A stretch of 64,000 nt of DNA from Pratylenchus scribneri (Eukaryota; Nematoda; Chromadorea; Rhabditida; Pratylenchidae). The translations under genes and the position numbers were made by a program. Positions 49,801 to 59,800 of this stretch are shown here, piece after piece. The notes under the pieces are model-generated. The model was not told the origin of the DNA. It searched no databases and worked only from the letters and a program-made list of their open reading frames with translations. The DNA is taken from NCBI GenBank assembly GCA_030063045.1, contig JAQSEB010000001.1:4278001-4342000 (forward strand). Direction: 5' to 3'. How positions within the stretch are numbered: position 1 is the first letter of the stretch; every line of letters begins with the position of its first letter.

Positions 49801-50496
49801 AACAGATTGACGGTTGCCTCGAAATTAACTTGCAAACTCATCATCAACGTAATCACCACTTCATAAACGCCCGGACTCTTTTCCTTCAGCATGGCCACCA
49901 AATCCACAACGGTTTGCACTTTTCCTTGAAGCACTGCTTCCAAGATAACCTTCAATCCGGCCAAATCATTTTTACCCATCAAATCCAACAATGCTTTGAC
50001 AGGCGGTTTATTCAGCTCAACGGAGGCTAAAACGAATGAATTTCATTGATTAATTTGGCTAATTTTCTTGCCTTCAATTTTTGCCGAAAGACTGTCCAAA
50101 AGAGTGGGATTCGGTTTCGCCGGTGTCACCGTCAATTCCAGCACCACCATATTCAAATCCAATTTGGCGGACACTTTGAAAACGTCGGCCATCAAATCAC
50201 AAACACATTTGGATTTGTCGATGGCCAAGGGAGGAGGCAAATCCTCCGGTTTTGGTGGTTTGCCCAAACAGTCGAACCTAAAAGTTGTGGGAAGCCATTT
50301 TGGATGAATGGATCACCCAAAATTCTTACATTTCCCCGAATTTTGGCCATTCTCCTGGAGGTTTGAAATCCTTGAAATCGAACGGTGGTTTGAAATCCTT
50401 CGGTGGTCCTGGAAACTTTGGTCCCCCACCGAACATTCCGGGATGGCCAAAGGCAATTTGGGAAGTGAGCAGCAATAAAGCAATTGGGGTGAACAT
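46845..50496 (-). CDS. Secreted modular helical protein, unrecognised family (paralogue F)
   Basis: Ten exons on the minus strand: 50330-50496, 50072-50277, 49770-50026, 48814-49183, 47971-48218, 47805-47928, 47629-47763, 47318-47577, 47080-47209 and 46845-47032. They join to 694 aa. A signal peptide (MFTPIALLLLTSQIAFG) is followed by a Gly/Pro/Phe-rich stretch, a DKSKCVCDL motif, and then alternating helical modules. One module type is about 83-86 residues, fills one exon (257, 248 or 260 nt, each entered at phase 1), and has the pattern DIDGLVALLKDI..GKV......PGIF. A Pro/Thr linker (TPPPVTPPPSTPP) splits the middle, and the C-terminus is a short Pro/Thr tail. Intron 50027-50071 has a GC donor. 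I do not recognise the family; extracellular binding or structural roles are possible. The gene at 52254-55189 is its paralogue, and a fragment lies at 37288. Confidence 0.85.
47222..47315. repeat. Short GGTTTAAA-rich repeat in intron
   Basis: It fills intron 47210-47317 of the modular secreted-protein gene with words such as GGTTTAAAACTAGAAGG and GTTTAAAATCTGG. It is loosely related to the GGTTTAA family elsewhere. Confidence 0.4.
48285..48790. mobile_element. Dispersed family X, copy 3
   Basis: This copy fills intron 48219-48813. It shows TTTTCCTATTCATCCTACGG, CTATCAATCAAATACTG, CCCTATCCCATTAATTGGGC and CTGGCGAAGG in the order seen at 11030-11340. It may be a slightly longer member. Confidence 0.6.
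49400..49670. mobile_element. Dispersed family Y, copy 3 (mixed with family X words)
   Basis: In intron 49184-49769. TTGCGCCATTTAACTCATCA and AAAATTAATATCATTAGAG match family Y. A GAGCCTAGGCCTACTCTC segment with ACAACTTTAGCC inside resembles family X, so one element may have landed in the other. Confidence 0.45.
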
Positions 50497-50614
50497 TTTT
50501 GGGCAGAGGAGGAAGGAGGCTGGAGAATAGATGGATGGATTGAAGGAAGGCACACGGATTCAGAAGGTAGGCCAAATGCCGATCAAATGAGCTGCCATTG
50601 GCCATTTCGACCCA

Positions 50615-50625
50615 ATTTATAAATA
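50615..50625 (-). promoter_or_regulatory. TATA box of modular secreted-protein gene F
   Basis: Minus-strand TATTTATAAAT lies about 119 bp before the ATG at 50496. The paralogue has a TATA box at nearly the same distance, which supports the call. Confidence 0.55.
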
Positions 50626-52253
50626 GATTGGGCCACCGGGGAGAGAGAGGAGGCACAAAGTCCATTCACACAGCTACTCCCGTGAGTTTTTTGGCCAAAT
50701 CTTGGCCGCGCGCGAGCACAAATTCCCCCCAAGGCATTGTGATGGAAATCATGAGGCCCTTCAGTAATTCCCTCCAAATTCCCTGCCTTCATTTCCCTTC
50801 CAAATGCCACGCTTTCTTTCAATGCCTGGCCTTTCTCTCCATTCTCAATGGGTCCCTCTTTTTTGGCCATAAAAAAGATTTTTGGGTGGCATTGGAATCC
50901 ATTGATTTATTCGGGCATTTGTGAGGGTGGCAAAAGTGGAGGTGGGATCGATGGATTGATTTAATTCAGGATTGAATGGGTGAGGGGAATGTGGAATTGA
51001 AAAAACAAAAAAAGATTAACCGAAACTAACATGGATGAACTTTTGCCCCAAGGGCAAGTCAGGAGTTTTTTTACCCTTTTACAAAAATTTATTTTCCAAT
51101 TTTTTTATGTATTAATGATCATAAAAGTGCAATTTGACCGATTCATCTAATCCAGGAATAATTTGAAGGATGAATGACAGCTTTTCGATTTCAATCATAC
51201 TTGATGCCACGTTTTGTCATCTGATTTTTTATTTTCACTCTTTCATTTTTGCAAATTCAATTCTCTTCAAAATTTGAAAAAGGATTTACCAAAACGGTTT
51301 ACAATTATTTAACATAAATTTCTCTTGTTAGTTAAGATTTGTAATTGCACTAAATTGTAATTCTGATTTGTAATTGCACTAAATTGTAATTCTGATTTGT
51401 AATTGCACTAAATTGTAAATTCCGCCTGTTCTGATTTTAAATTCTATCTTTTGAACTTTTGATTTGAAATGTATTTTGCAAAAATTGGAGAAAAATAAAT
51501 GGACTATATAAAAACAAATTTATTCTTCCAATATCCATATAAACCAAACAAGGCTAGGCTTGATCTTAAATTTTTATATTGGTCATAATCTAGGTCTAAA
51601 ATTCTTTGGAGCGAGAGCTGGGTATAGGTTCTCGCGCAGGGCCTTCGGCGGAGGCCTAAGCGCCCAGTGGCCCAATGAACAGGATAGGGATAATGGGTAG
51701 CTCAACTTTTATTATTAATTGTGCGGACAAATGTGATATAATAATATGAAGAGTAGTAGAAAAGTCATTAGATTATTAGAGAGGAAAAAGGGTGGTCTAA
51801 AAAATACTGATTGAGGCAATATTTGATTGATAAGGTGACAAGGCGATTAGGCATAAAGTGGGGGTACAGTATTTCCAAACCAAATCCACCCATAACCATC
51901 TCCCATCCACATCCACATAATTTATACATTCATTTCAAATATATTTTAGGGAACATTATAGGAAGCCATATGCCCAAAAATTATTTTATTTTGAGTTGGA
52001 ATCTGGCATTCATTGAGCAATCGAAATAGGCCAATACGAAAAATATTACCCTACATCGATGATCAAATTCATTGGCAATTAAATAAAGAAATTATTTTTA
52101 ATCCATTTATTGATAAATAAAAAAGAACAGAAAAAGCATGTTGAAGACTAGCCAAAATTATACCGAAAATGTAAAAATAAAAAATAATATCGGTATTTAT
52201 CAAAGAGGTAATTTCATGTCCAATTTTCACTTCAAATTCTTCCTCATTCTTTG
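50626..52253. other. Intergenic region between the two modular genes
   Basis: No gene is seen. It contains three copies of the 29 bp unit on the minus strand (51339-51425, ending at a CCGCCTGTTCTGATT word) and an inverted family X element (51540-51880). The 3' flank of the gene at 52254 begins near 52080. Confidence 0.55.
51540..51880. mobile_element. Dispersed family X, copy 4 (inverted)
   Basis: On the minus strand it reads GGAAATACTGTACCCCCAC, ATCAATCAAATATTGCCTCA, CCCTATCCTGTTCATTGGGC and CGCCGAAGGCCC, matching copies 1 and 3. Confidence 0.6.
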
Positions 52254-55189
52254 TTATCCTCCAATGCAAATCAATTGTCCACCTTGAGCGCCAGCTTTTC
52301 CTTTGCAACAAGAATCGCGAGGATATTTACACGGAATTGGATTGCATGGTTCCGTTTTTTCGGTTGGTCCAGTGCATGGGCATCCCTTGGCCTCACTTTG
52401 GCACACACGTTTCGACGTTTGAGTGCCACATTTTCCGCAAGTATCCGTGCAAGCAGTGGGCGCACTGTACGGGCCCCAAACACCACCGGCAGGACAGGCG
52501 GTCGTTGTTGTGGGCGGAATAGTGGTTGTAGGAGGTGGTGGAGGTGGGGGAGGCGAAGGGGCAGCCGTAGATGGAGCTGGGGGTGGTGGTGGAGGCGGTG
52601 GAGGGGGCGGAGGAGGCGGAGGAGGCGGTGGGGGAGGAGGAGCAGCCGTAGATGGTGGCGGTGGTGGAGGAGGCGGGGGTGGCGGCGGAGCTTCCGTAGA
52701 AGGCGGGGTAGACGGCGGTGAACTTGGCACGGAAGGCGGTGTAACGGCTGGCGGCAAACCGGGTGGTGGCGACGGCGGAGTGATGTAGTTGATTTCAATT
52801 TTGATAATGATGGTGATGTACAATTTGATGCCTGCGGGGATAATGAGAGGATTAACCCATTTTTCCTAATTATTTACCATTTAAAATTGGCTCCAATGGG
52901 GGAATTGCGTTGCCAATTGCTGTCAAAATTTTGCCAATATCATCCGGATCCACTCCTTTGAGAATTATCAACAATTTTTCGATTAATTCCAAGAATAATT
53001 TGATAATCTGAATTCAATGATTAAGAATGATTATATTCCATTATTTCCAACCAATTTGATGGAATCCTTCGTTGGCTGGTCCAATGCATCGTCAAAATCG
53101 TTGTAAAAAACTTTGAAACCACCCAAAAGCCAGAGGAGGAATTCAACAATGCCCGGGCATTTCTCCTTCAATTCAACGGTCAATTCGCCAATTGAGGTGA
53201 ATTTATTGGACACAACGCCCGAAATTACCACACTAAGCCCGTCCAAATCGGTGGCTTTCAATCGGCCAATTATAATTTTGATCAAATCCGGCAAAATTAC
53301 TGAAAAAAGTATTATCAAAAATGGAGGGCATATTTCGGAATACCTTTGATTTTCACAATTAAACTGTCCAATTTGGCTGGATCGGCCGGTGGCAATGAAT
53401 CGATGATTTTTTGTAATTCAGATGGAGATGGAATTTTTGTCATGATCGCATCAATCAATGCCGTAATGGTGCCTTTTACATCGATTTTAATGTTAATTAT
53501 CACTTCCAAATCGGGAATTGCTTTCTTCAATGCATCCAATAATTTTTGGAGGATTTCATCCAATTTCACTTTGATTTTCGTAAATGATCCCACAATTTGG
53601 ACTTTCAACTACAAAAAATGGAATAAAATATGTTCATATTGAAGAATTCCCAACTTTAATCAGCAATTCTTGTTGTGGAGGAGTCAGCGAATCGAAAATT
53701 GCAGTTAAAGTCAATTTGATTTTGGCCACAATGGAAATGAGGAATTTGAAAATGCCAGGGCATTTTGTTTGGAATTGGGCTACTATTTCGGCGGATCCGG
53801 TAATTTTCCCAGCCATAATGTCCTTCAACAATGCCACTAACCCATCAATATCGGAAATGTTGATTTGAACCAACATTTTGACCAATAATTCCGGAATTTT
53901 AGCTAAATGAAAGAATCAAAATGAATTTTTTAGATTCTTTACTTTTCAATTTGTCGATGATCACGGTCAATTTGGCATCACAATCAAGGTCAAGTTGTGT
54001 GAGCAAATCCTTCAAAGCGGATTGGTCCTTGCATTTGGCCTGAAGATCGATTAGGATTTTGATGATGGCCGGCGGCAATCCACCAGGCAAAGTTGCCGGT
54101 GGCGTGGATGGAGTTGAAGGTGTCGTCGGGGTTGTAGGGGTCGTCGGTGTGGTTGGGGTGGTTGGTGGTGGACTGACAGGGAATGGTGGGCCAAGGGCCA
54201 ATCCATCCACCAAACCCGGATAAACAGTCCGAATGATGGCAATCAACTCAATAATGGCCCCTTTGTCCTTAATTGCACCGCATTTTTCTATGATCACATT
54301 GATATCGGTGCCGGCCTTCAATTCCGTGATAAACTGAAAAACGGTCAAATTTAATTGTACAAAATGCTAAAAATGTTTTGACCATCATAATCAATGTAGC
54401 CGTTTTATCGCCGAACAAATTGACGGTGGCATTGAAATTGATTTGAAGATTCAAAATAATGGAAACCATAATTTGATATGCCCCCGGGCTATTCTCCTTC
54501 AAATTTGTGACCAAATCTTTGATGGTTTCCACTTTCCCTTCGAGCACATCATCTTTGCATTCTTTGACCCCAACCAAATCTTGTTGGCCCAAACAATTCA
54601 TAAAATTCTTCACTGGGGGTTTGTTCAATTCGGGCACCACTAAAATCAATTATAAAATATAAAAAGTAACCAAAATTCACAGCTAACCTTTGATTTTTTG
54701 GAAGCAACTATCAAAAAGTGTTGGATTCGGTTTTTTGGGTGTGGCCTTTATTTCTATGGCCAATGCGTTAATGTCCAGTTGGGCAGAAGTTTGGACAACA
54801 TTTGTGAACAAATCGCAGACACATTTACTTTTGTCAATGTTGACCAATGATGGAGGCAAATTCCCACCATATTTTACAATATCGAATGTTGGACCCGGCG
54901 GTACGGTTAAAGGAACGAAATCAACGAATGGCATTGGTGGAGGTGGCGTAAACGGAGGCGGCGTAATGCCCAATTCCTTTGCATCCTTCTCGCATTTTTC
55001 ACTCGGTGGGCCCCATTTGAACCAATCAAACCAGCCTTTTCCCGGGCCTTTCATTGGGGGAGGCGGAGGCCACTTCGGTGGTGGCCCTTTAGGGAAATCC
55101 GGAGGGCCTCCGCCAGGTGGACCGCCGCCAAAATGTCCATGAGTCGAATTGAAAAGCACCAGAATGGCCAAAGCCACTAGGGAAGACAT
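52254..55189 (-). CDS. Secreted modular helical protein with TSP1-like C-terminus (paralogue G)
   Basis: Eight exons on the minus strand: 54688-55189, 54383-54639, 53943-54333, 53655-53902, 53344-53608, 53052-53299, 52878-53007 and 52254-52831. They join to 872 aa. A signal peptide (SSLVALAILVLFNSTHG) precedes a Gly/Pro-rich region, the DKSKCVCDL motif, and the same order of helical modules as the gene at 46845-50496. Exons of 257, 248 and 130 nt are the same length in both genes. The linker is a TTPTTP repeat. Differences from the paralogue: the intron in the Gly/Pro region is missing, exon 53344-53608 corresponds to two exons there, and the tail has a long polyproline tract and a cysteine-rich domain (GVWGPYSAP, CGKCGTQTSKRVC, GCPCTG, YPRDSCC) that resembles nematode thrombospondin type 1 repeats. 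Function unknown. Confidence 0.87.
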
Positions 55190-55294
55190 TCTTTCGACAC
55201 GGTGACTTCTCCTGGATGAAGCTGTTGGCCAATGCTTTTTGGGTTTGAAATGGACTTGAATGAGAAGAATTTGATTCAATATTGGACAATCTAG

Positions 55295-55306
55295 CTTATA
55301 TTTATA
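55295..55306 (-). promoter_or_regulatory. TATA box of modular secreted-protein gene G
   Basis: Minus-strand TATAAATATAAG lies about 106 bp before the ATG at 55189, in an otherwise mixed-composition leader. Confidence 0.55.
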
Positions 55307-56838
55307 TGCGCCGAATTCAAAACGAGAGGACAACGAACCGAATATCAAATCTAAGAGATATCACATGAAATAAAATGATGGTCTTCGTTGGAAAGTGCAT
55401 TCACGAGATGAAGCCGCGAGAATGGACTTGGCCAAATCAATCAAGCATTAAGGGAAAGGGAGAGGGTGGATTTGAATTTGGCCAATATTTTGGGTTCGAT
55501 TGCGCCGATAAAAATTACACGGCTGATCATCTCATCAAATGCACCCAATCCCACCTCTCTCCGGCAATATCCACCCACCCACATTATTTGCCCTTTCCTT
55601 CTTTGTCAATTCTCCCCTTCCCTGTTGATGACTTCTTGGTGAATATGATCTGCTGCTGATCAATTTTTACGTTATTTGAAATTCTCTGATTTTGAGGGAA
55701 AATATCAATGATATTAATGGGAAAAATTACCAATTTTATTAGATTGTATTATTTATAGTTGATTTGGGGCAATGTTGAGTCATTTCCGTCTTGACGCGAA
55801 CAGCCCAATTGAATTGTTCGTCCGCGCAACGCTACCACGCCAGAGTATCGAGTCCCTAGCGCAGGCACAAATCGGAATAATTATTGCCCCAATGAAGACA
55901 GCAAAATATACAATTATGAATATGTGAAATTCCAGCCATTTGGCCGGAAAAATATTTCAATATGAGGAGAATGATGGCCTTGATCATCGGCGGCTAATCA
56001 TTCCATAAATGATGAGAATATGTGGTCGGGAATTGGTTGCCGCCTCCGTCCCGAGATATGTGTAAAATATGGAGAAGATTTTAGATGGGAACGGAGGCGG
56101 CAGCAACAATTAAAGGGAATGGAAAACATGGGAAAATGTTCGAGGGCAATTGGAGGATGGATATGGAGGGGAAATGAGAGGGAAGGAGGGGGGAGGTGAT
56201 CAAAGTTCATCTCGAGAATTGGCCTTTTCCCTTCCTTCCTTCATCCCGGGTCGCTATGCGCCAAAATTCCCAATTTAGGATGGCCAATTCGCGACAGTCT
56301 TGGCCTGGGCACTTGAGTCTCATAAGAATTTGGCTGAATGAATCATAATTTAGCAGCTAAGTACCTAATCAATCACTAATCGAATCATTTAATCAACCAA
56401 AATGATCTAAAATATACCCTAAATTAACCTATAAAATAGCCCATGTACATAATCAATCAATATCCAATGTCAACTGTACGGTATTTTTTATTTTTCGAAA
56501 CGAAAACTTATATGTATTTTGAAAATCATATCAATCAATAAAATGACTTTGATTTGCATCGGAATTGTCTGCTTTGAAAGTTTACTCTTCATTAATTAAT
56601 CCTTGTCATTGCCGTAACTAATTTTCGGTTAAATTAAATATTTGAAGAATAATTGAATTAAATTAAAAATTTTAGTTTTTTTTACTAAAATGTAACCAAC
56701 CTTCCTTCAATCGCAAATTTCGATACCCAAACTTCGATGCAAATTTAATTGTAATTTATACCCAGCATTCAATCGCTATTTTTTTAGAAAAATTACATTC
56801 GATAAGCTTATTTAGTAATACAGCAACATCATCGAGTT
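55307..56838. other. Intergenic region, divergent promoters
   Basis: No gene is recognised between the divergent secreted-protein and helicase genes. A GC-rich patch at about 55780-55870 contains an imperfect hairpin (GACGCGAACA ... TGTTCGTC). Pyrimidine- and purine-rich tracts lie at 55540-55640 and 56090-56200. Confidence 0.5.
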
Positions 56839-59800
56839 ATGGAAGATCAAGTGGTGCTGAGAATTAAAAGTAAATTTATAAGCCAAATATAAATATTCCA
56901 ATTTTAATTAAATTTCCAGCGAAGTTTCCTCATCTTACGGGTTCGATTCCACCAACAGCAGACGAACGGGAGCAATTATTGCGCTGGTTGGATGATTTAC
57001 GGCAGAATGGGATTGCAATGGTGGATGCGCATGTTCGACTTTTCCTCCAAGAATTCATCGATCATTGCACTCCGCAAGATCAGAATTACTTATTCCAGCG
57101 ATTTGCAAGTAAACTTTAAATATAAAATAAACCTAAACATTCAAAAATTAAAGGCCATAAACTGGACCTGTTTGCGAAAGTGGCAGCAGAAAAGAAACAC
57201 ACCGCACGAAAACTATTCAATAAGAGCACAGAACAAGCGGAACTGGTTGAGAAGAATTCGCTGAAACGGAGTTTGTTCATTTACATTTCCACGCTGGACG
57301 ATCCGGATGCACTTGTCCATCTGTTGGTCATAATTGCCCGATGCAAAACAGGTTTAATTTAATTCATAATTACTTATTAAAATTCTAATTTAAAGTTGAT
57401 CCAGTGGCATTTGAGGAATTGCATTTGAACACGCTGCCCAACATCCACTATTATGCCAGACTTTTCGCTGCACCAACCAAAAAAATGGTTGACAAAATTC
57501 GAACTGTGCTCGAGCCGAAGCACATTTTGAAGTGGTTCAAGGAACATGTGCTCCAACACGAATTTGACAATTTGATCAAACGAATCGAGGAATACTACGA
57601 CCCGGAGGACCACAAAAAGCGAGGTTTTTGCACAATTTTGGAATAAGAGACTGAAAAATGTGGTGTTTAGAAATTGAAACCGCCTCGTGTCTTTTCGCCC
57701 GTGGACTTGTTCATTGCACGGATGGGCCGGATTCAACACGCGATTTGGGGGTAAATTTTTTAAAATTAAATTTTAAATTCATTCGATTTGTCCACCAAAA
57801 GGATTGGTATTATCACTTTTTGAATGCGCTGTTGAGCCACGGCGACTGTCGAATGTTCCCTAGAAATATCGATCCAAATTATCAAGACGATCTCGGTTGG
57901 GAATTTTTCATCAATTATTACTAAAATTTTGTAAGTTCGTTGGGAGGCTCGCAAAATCAGTGCAAAAAATCCAATGAATGCGCCGTTCATGAATGATGTT
58001 ATAATCGATCAAGAGGCCGAAGGCGAAGTGGATGGCCAAAAAAGAATGCCACGGGACCAACGGGACTATAAGGATGAACGAAAAACCGGTAAATATTTTA
58101 TTTTTAGACCATTTAATTAAATCAATTTTTAAAGATGCTATCATTGATTATGAACCGGAGAGCTTCGATTTACGTCCCTATCAAAATGGTTATTTTCATT
58201 TAAATAATTATAATTTTGGATTTGTGTTTAGAATTGGTTTTGCATGCAAAAAGTGGCCGAAACACAATTATTTGTGCACCAACGGGCAGTGGAAAAACAT
58301 ACATTGCGGTGGAGGTCATCAAAGATCATTTGGAAAAAATGCATCGAGAGGGCCGAGTCGGACGAGTAAGTTTTTTTTAAAAAATATTCAAAAATTGGTT
58401 GAACTTTTTCAGTGTGTGATGCTTGTTCCAACCGTTCCATTGGTCGATCAGCAATGTCTCCAATTTGTCACATATTTGGGCTGTCGTCGTGACCAATACC
58501 GTCCGGACCTCCCATATTGGATTGATGCATTCAGTGGATGCGAAAATGGCTCAGAAGGCCGTGCAAAAAGAGTGTTGGGTACGGACATTTGCGTTATGAC
58601 TCCACAAATATTAATGTAAGTTGGTTGGGAATTAATACAACAATTAGAGTTTTTCTGGGGTTTTTTTCTCTATAAGGGTTAAGGTTGTATAACAACGAAA
58701 AATAGTTGGAAAAAGATTTTACCAGAGAAAAATTTTTTGGAAATTTTCGGCCTAGAATTTTTTTTGAAAATTTTCGACTTGAAATTTTTGAAAATTTTCG
58801 ACCGGAAATTTTTGGAAATTTTCGACCGGAAATTTTTGACCTGAAATTTTTGAAAAATTTTCGACCTGAAATTTTTTGAAAATTTTCGCCTTTACAAAAT
58901 TTAGGTAATGAGTTCGAAAGAAACAAATATTTTTTTTCAGATTTCACTTTTATAGATTTTGATAAATTTTACTTTACAATTCTAATTGAAATTTTATTAA
59001 TTCGAACAAAAAAACCAGACCGAATTGGGCTAATTTTACTAAAATGAAATTATTTTAAATTTCCCATCCATTTTCAGCAACATGATGAACAGTGTACTTC
59101 GCAAGGAAAAGCTTTACTTCTCGGATTTCACCCTCCTCATCTTCGATGAATGCCATCACTGTGTCAAAGGGCATCCGTACAAAAGTAAATTTTGGCATAA
59201 ATTAATTAATTAAATTTAAATTGGTTTTTAGTTTTGGTGGAAATGTTGGACAAAGAGCTTCCCAAAATGGCCTATCCCCCACAAATTGTCGGATTGACCG
59301 CTTCAATGGGCGTTGGAGACAGTGGATGGGACATGAACGCGTGCCGAAATCATATGCTCGACCTTTGCTCCAATTTGATGGCCGACTCAATTTCCACCGT
59401 GCGCCACCAACTCGACGATTTACGAAACTATGTGGTGCCTCCGGTTGATCGTAAGCCATTTTTTAATCCAATTTTAATACATTTTGTTGCAGATGTTGTC
59501 CGCGTCAGCCGTCCCAAATACAATCCATTCATCGAGGAAATCGATCGAGTCATGTTGAAAATTGAGGCAGATATGGCCCCCGACCTGAAGGATTTGATGG
59601 TAGTGCTCAAACTCACCGAGGTTTTATATTTTTTTTTTAAATTATTGATTGCTAAGATTTGTATCGATTTTTTGTTGAAATTACTGTATTTCGTCCAAAA
59701 ATTTACTGTAGAACATATAAAATTGCATAAAATTGACCACCAAACCAGAAAAAAAATACCTTCCTCCGAGCGGGTTCGAACCCTTGACCTAAATTTTTCA

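Noticed and set aside
52423..52788. Plus-strand glycine-rich open frame of 121 residues
   Set aside because: It is the antisense of the polyproline-coding exon of the secreted-protein gene on the minus strand.
46845..55189. Assignment of the modular secreted proteins to the SXP/RAL-2 (DUF148) family
   Set aside because: They are secreted and helical like that family, but the conserved words I know for SXP/RAL-2 are not present.
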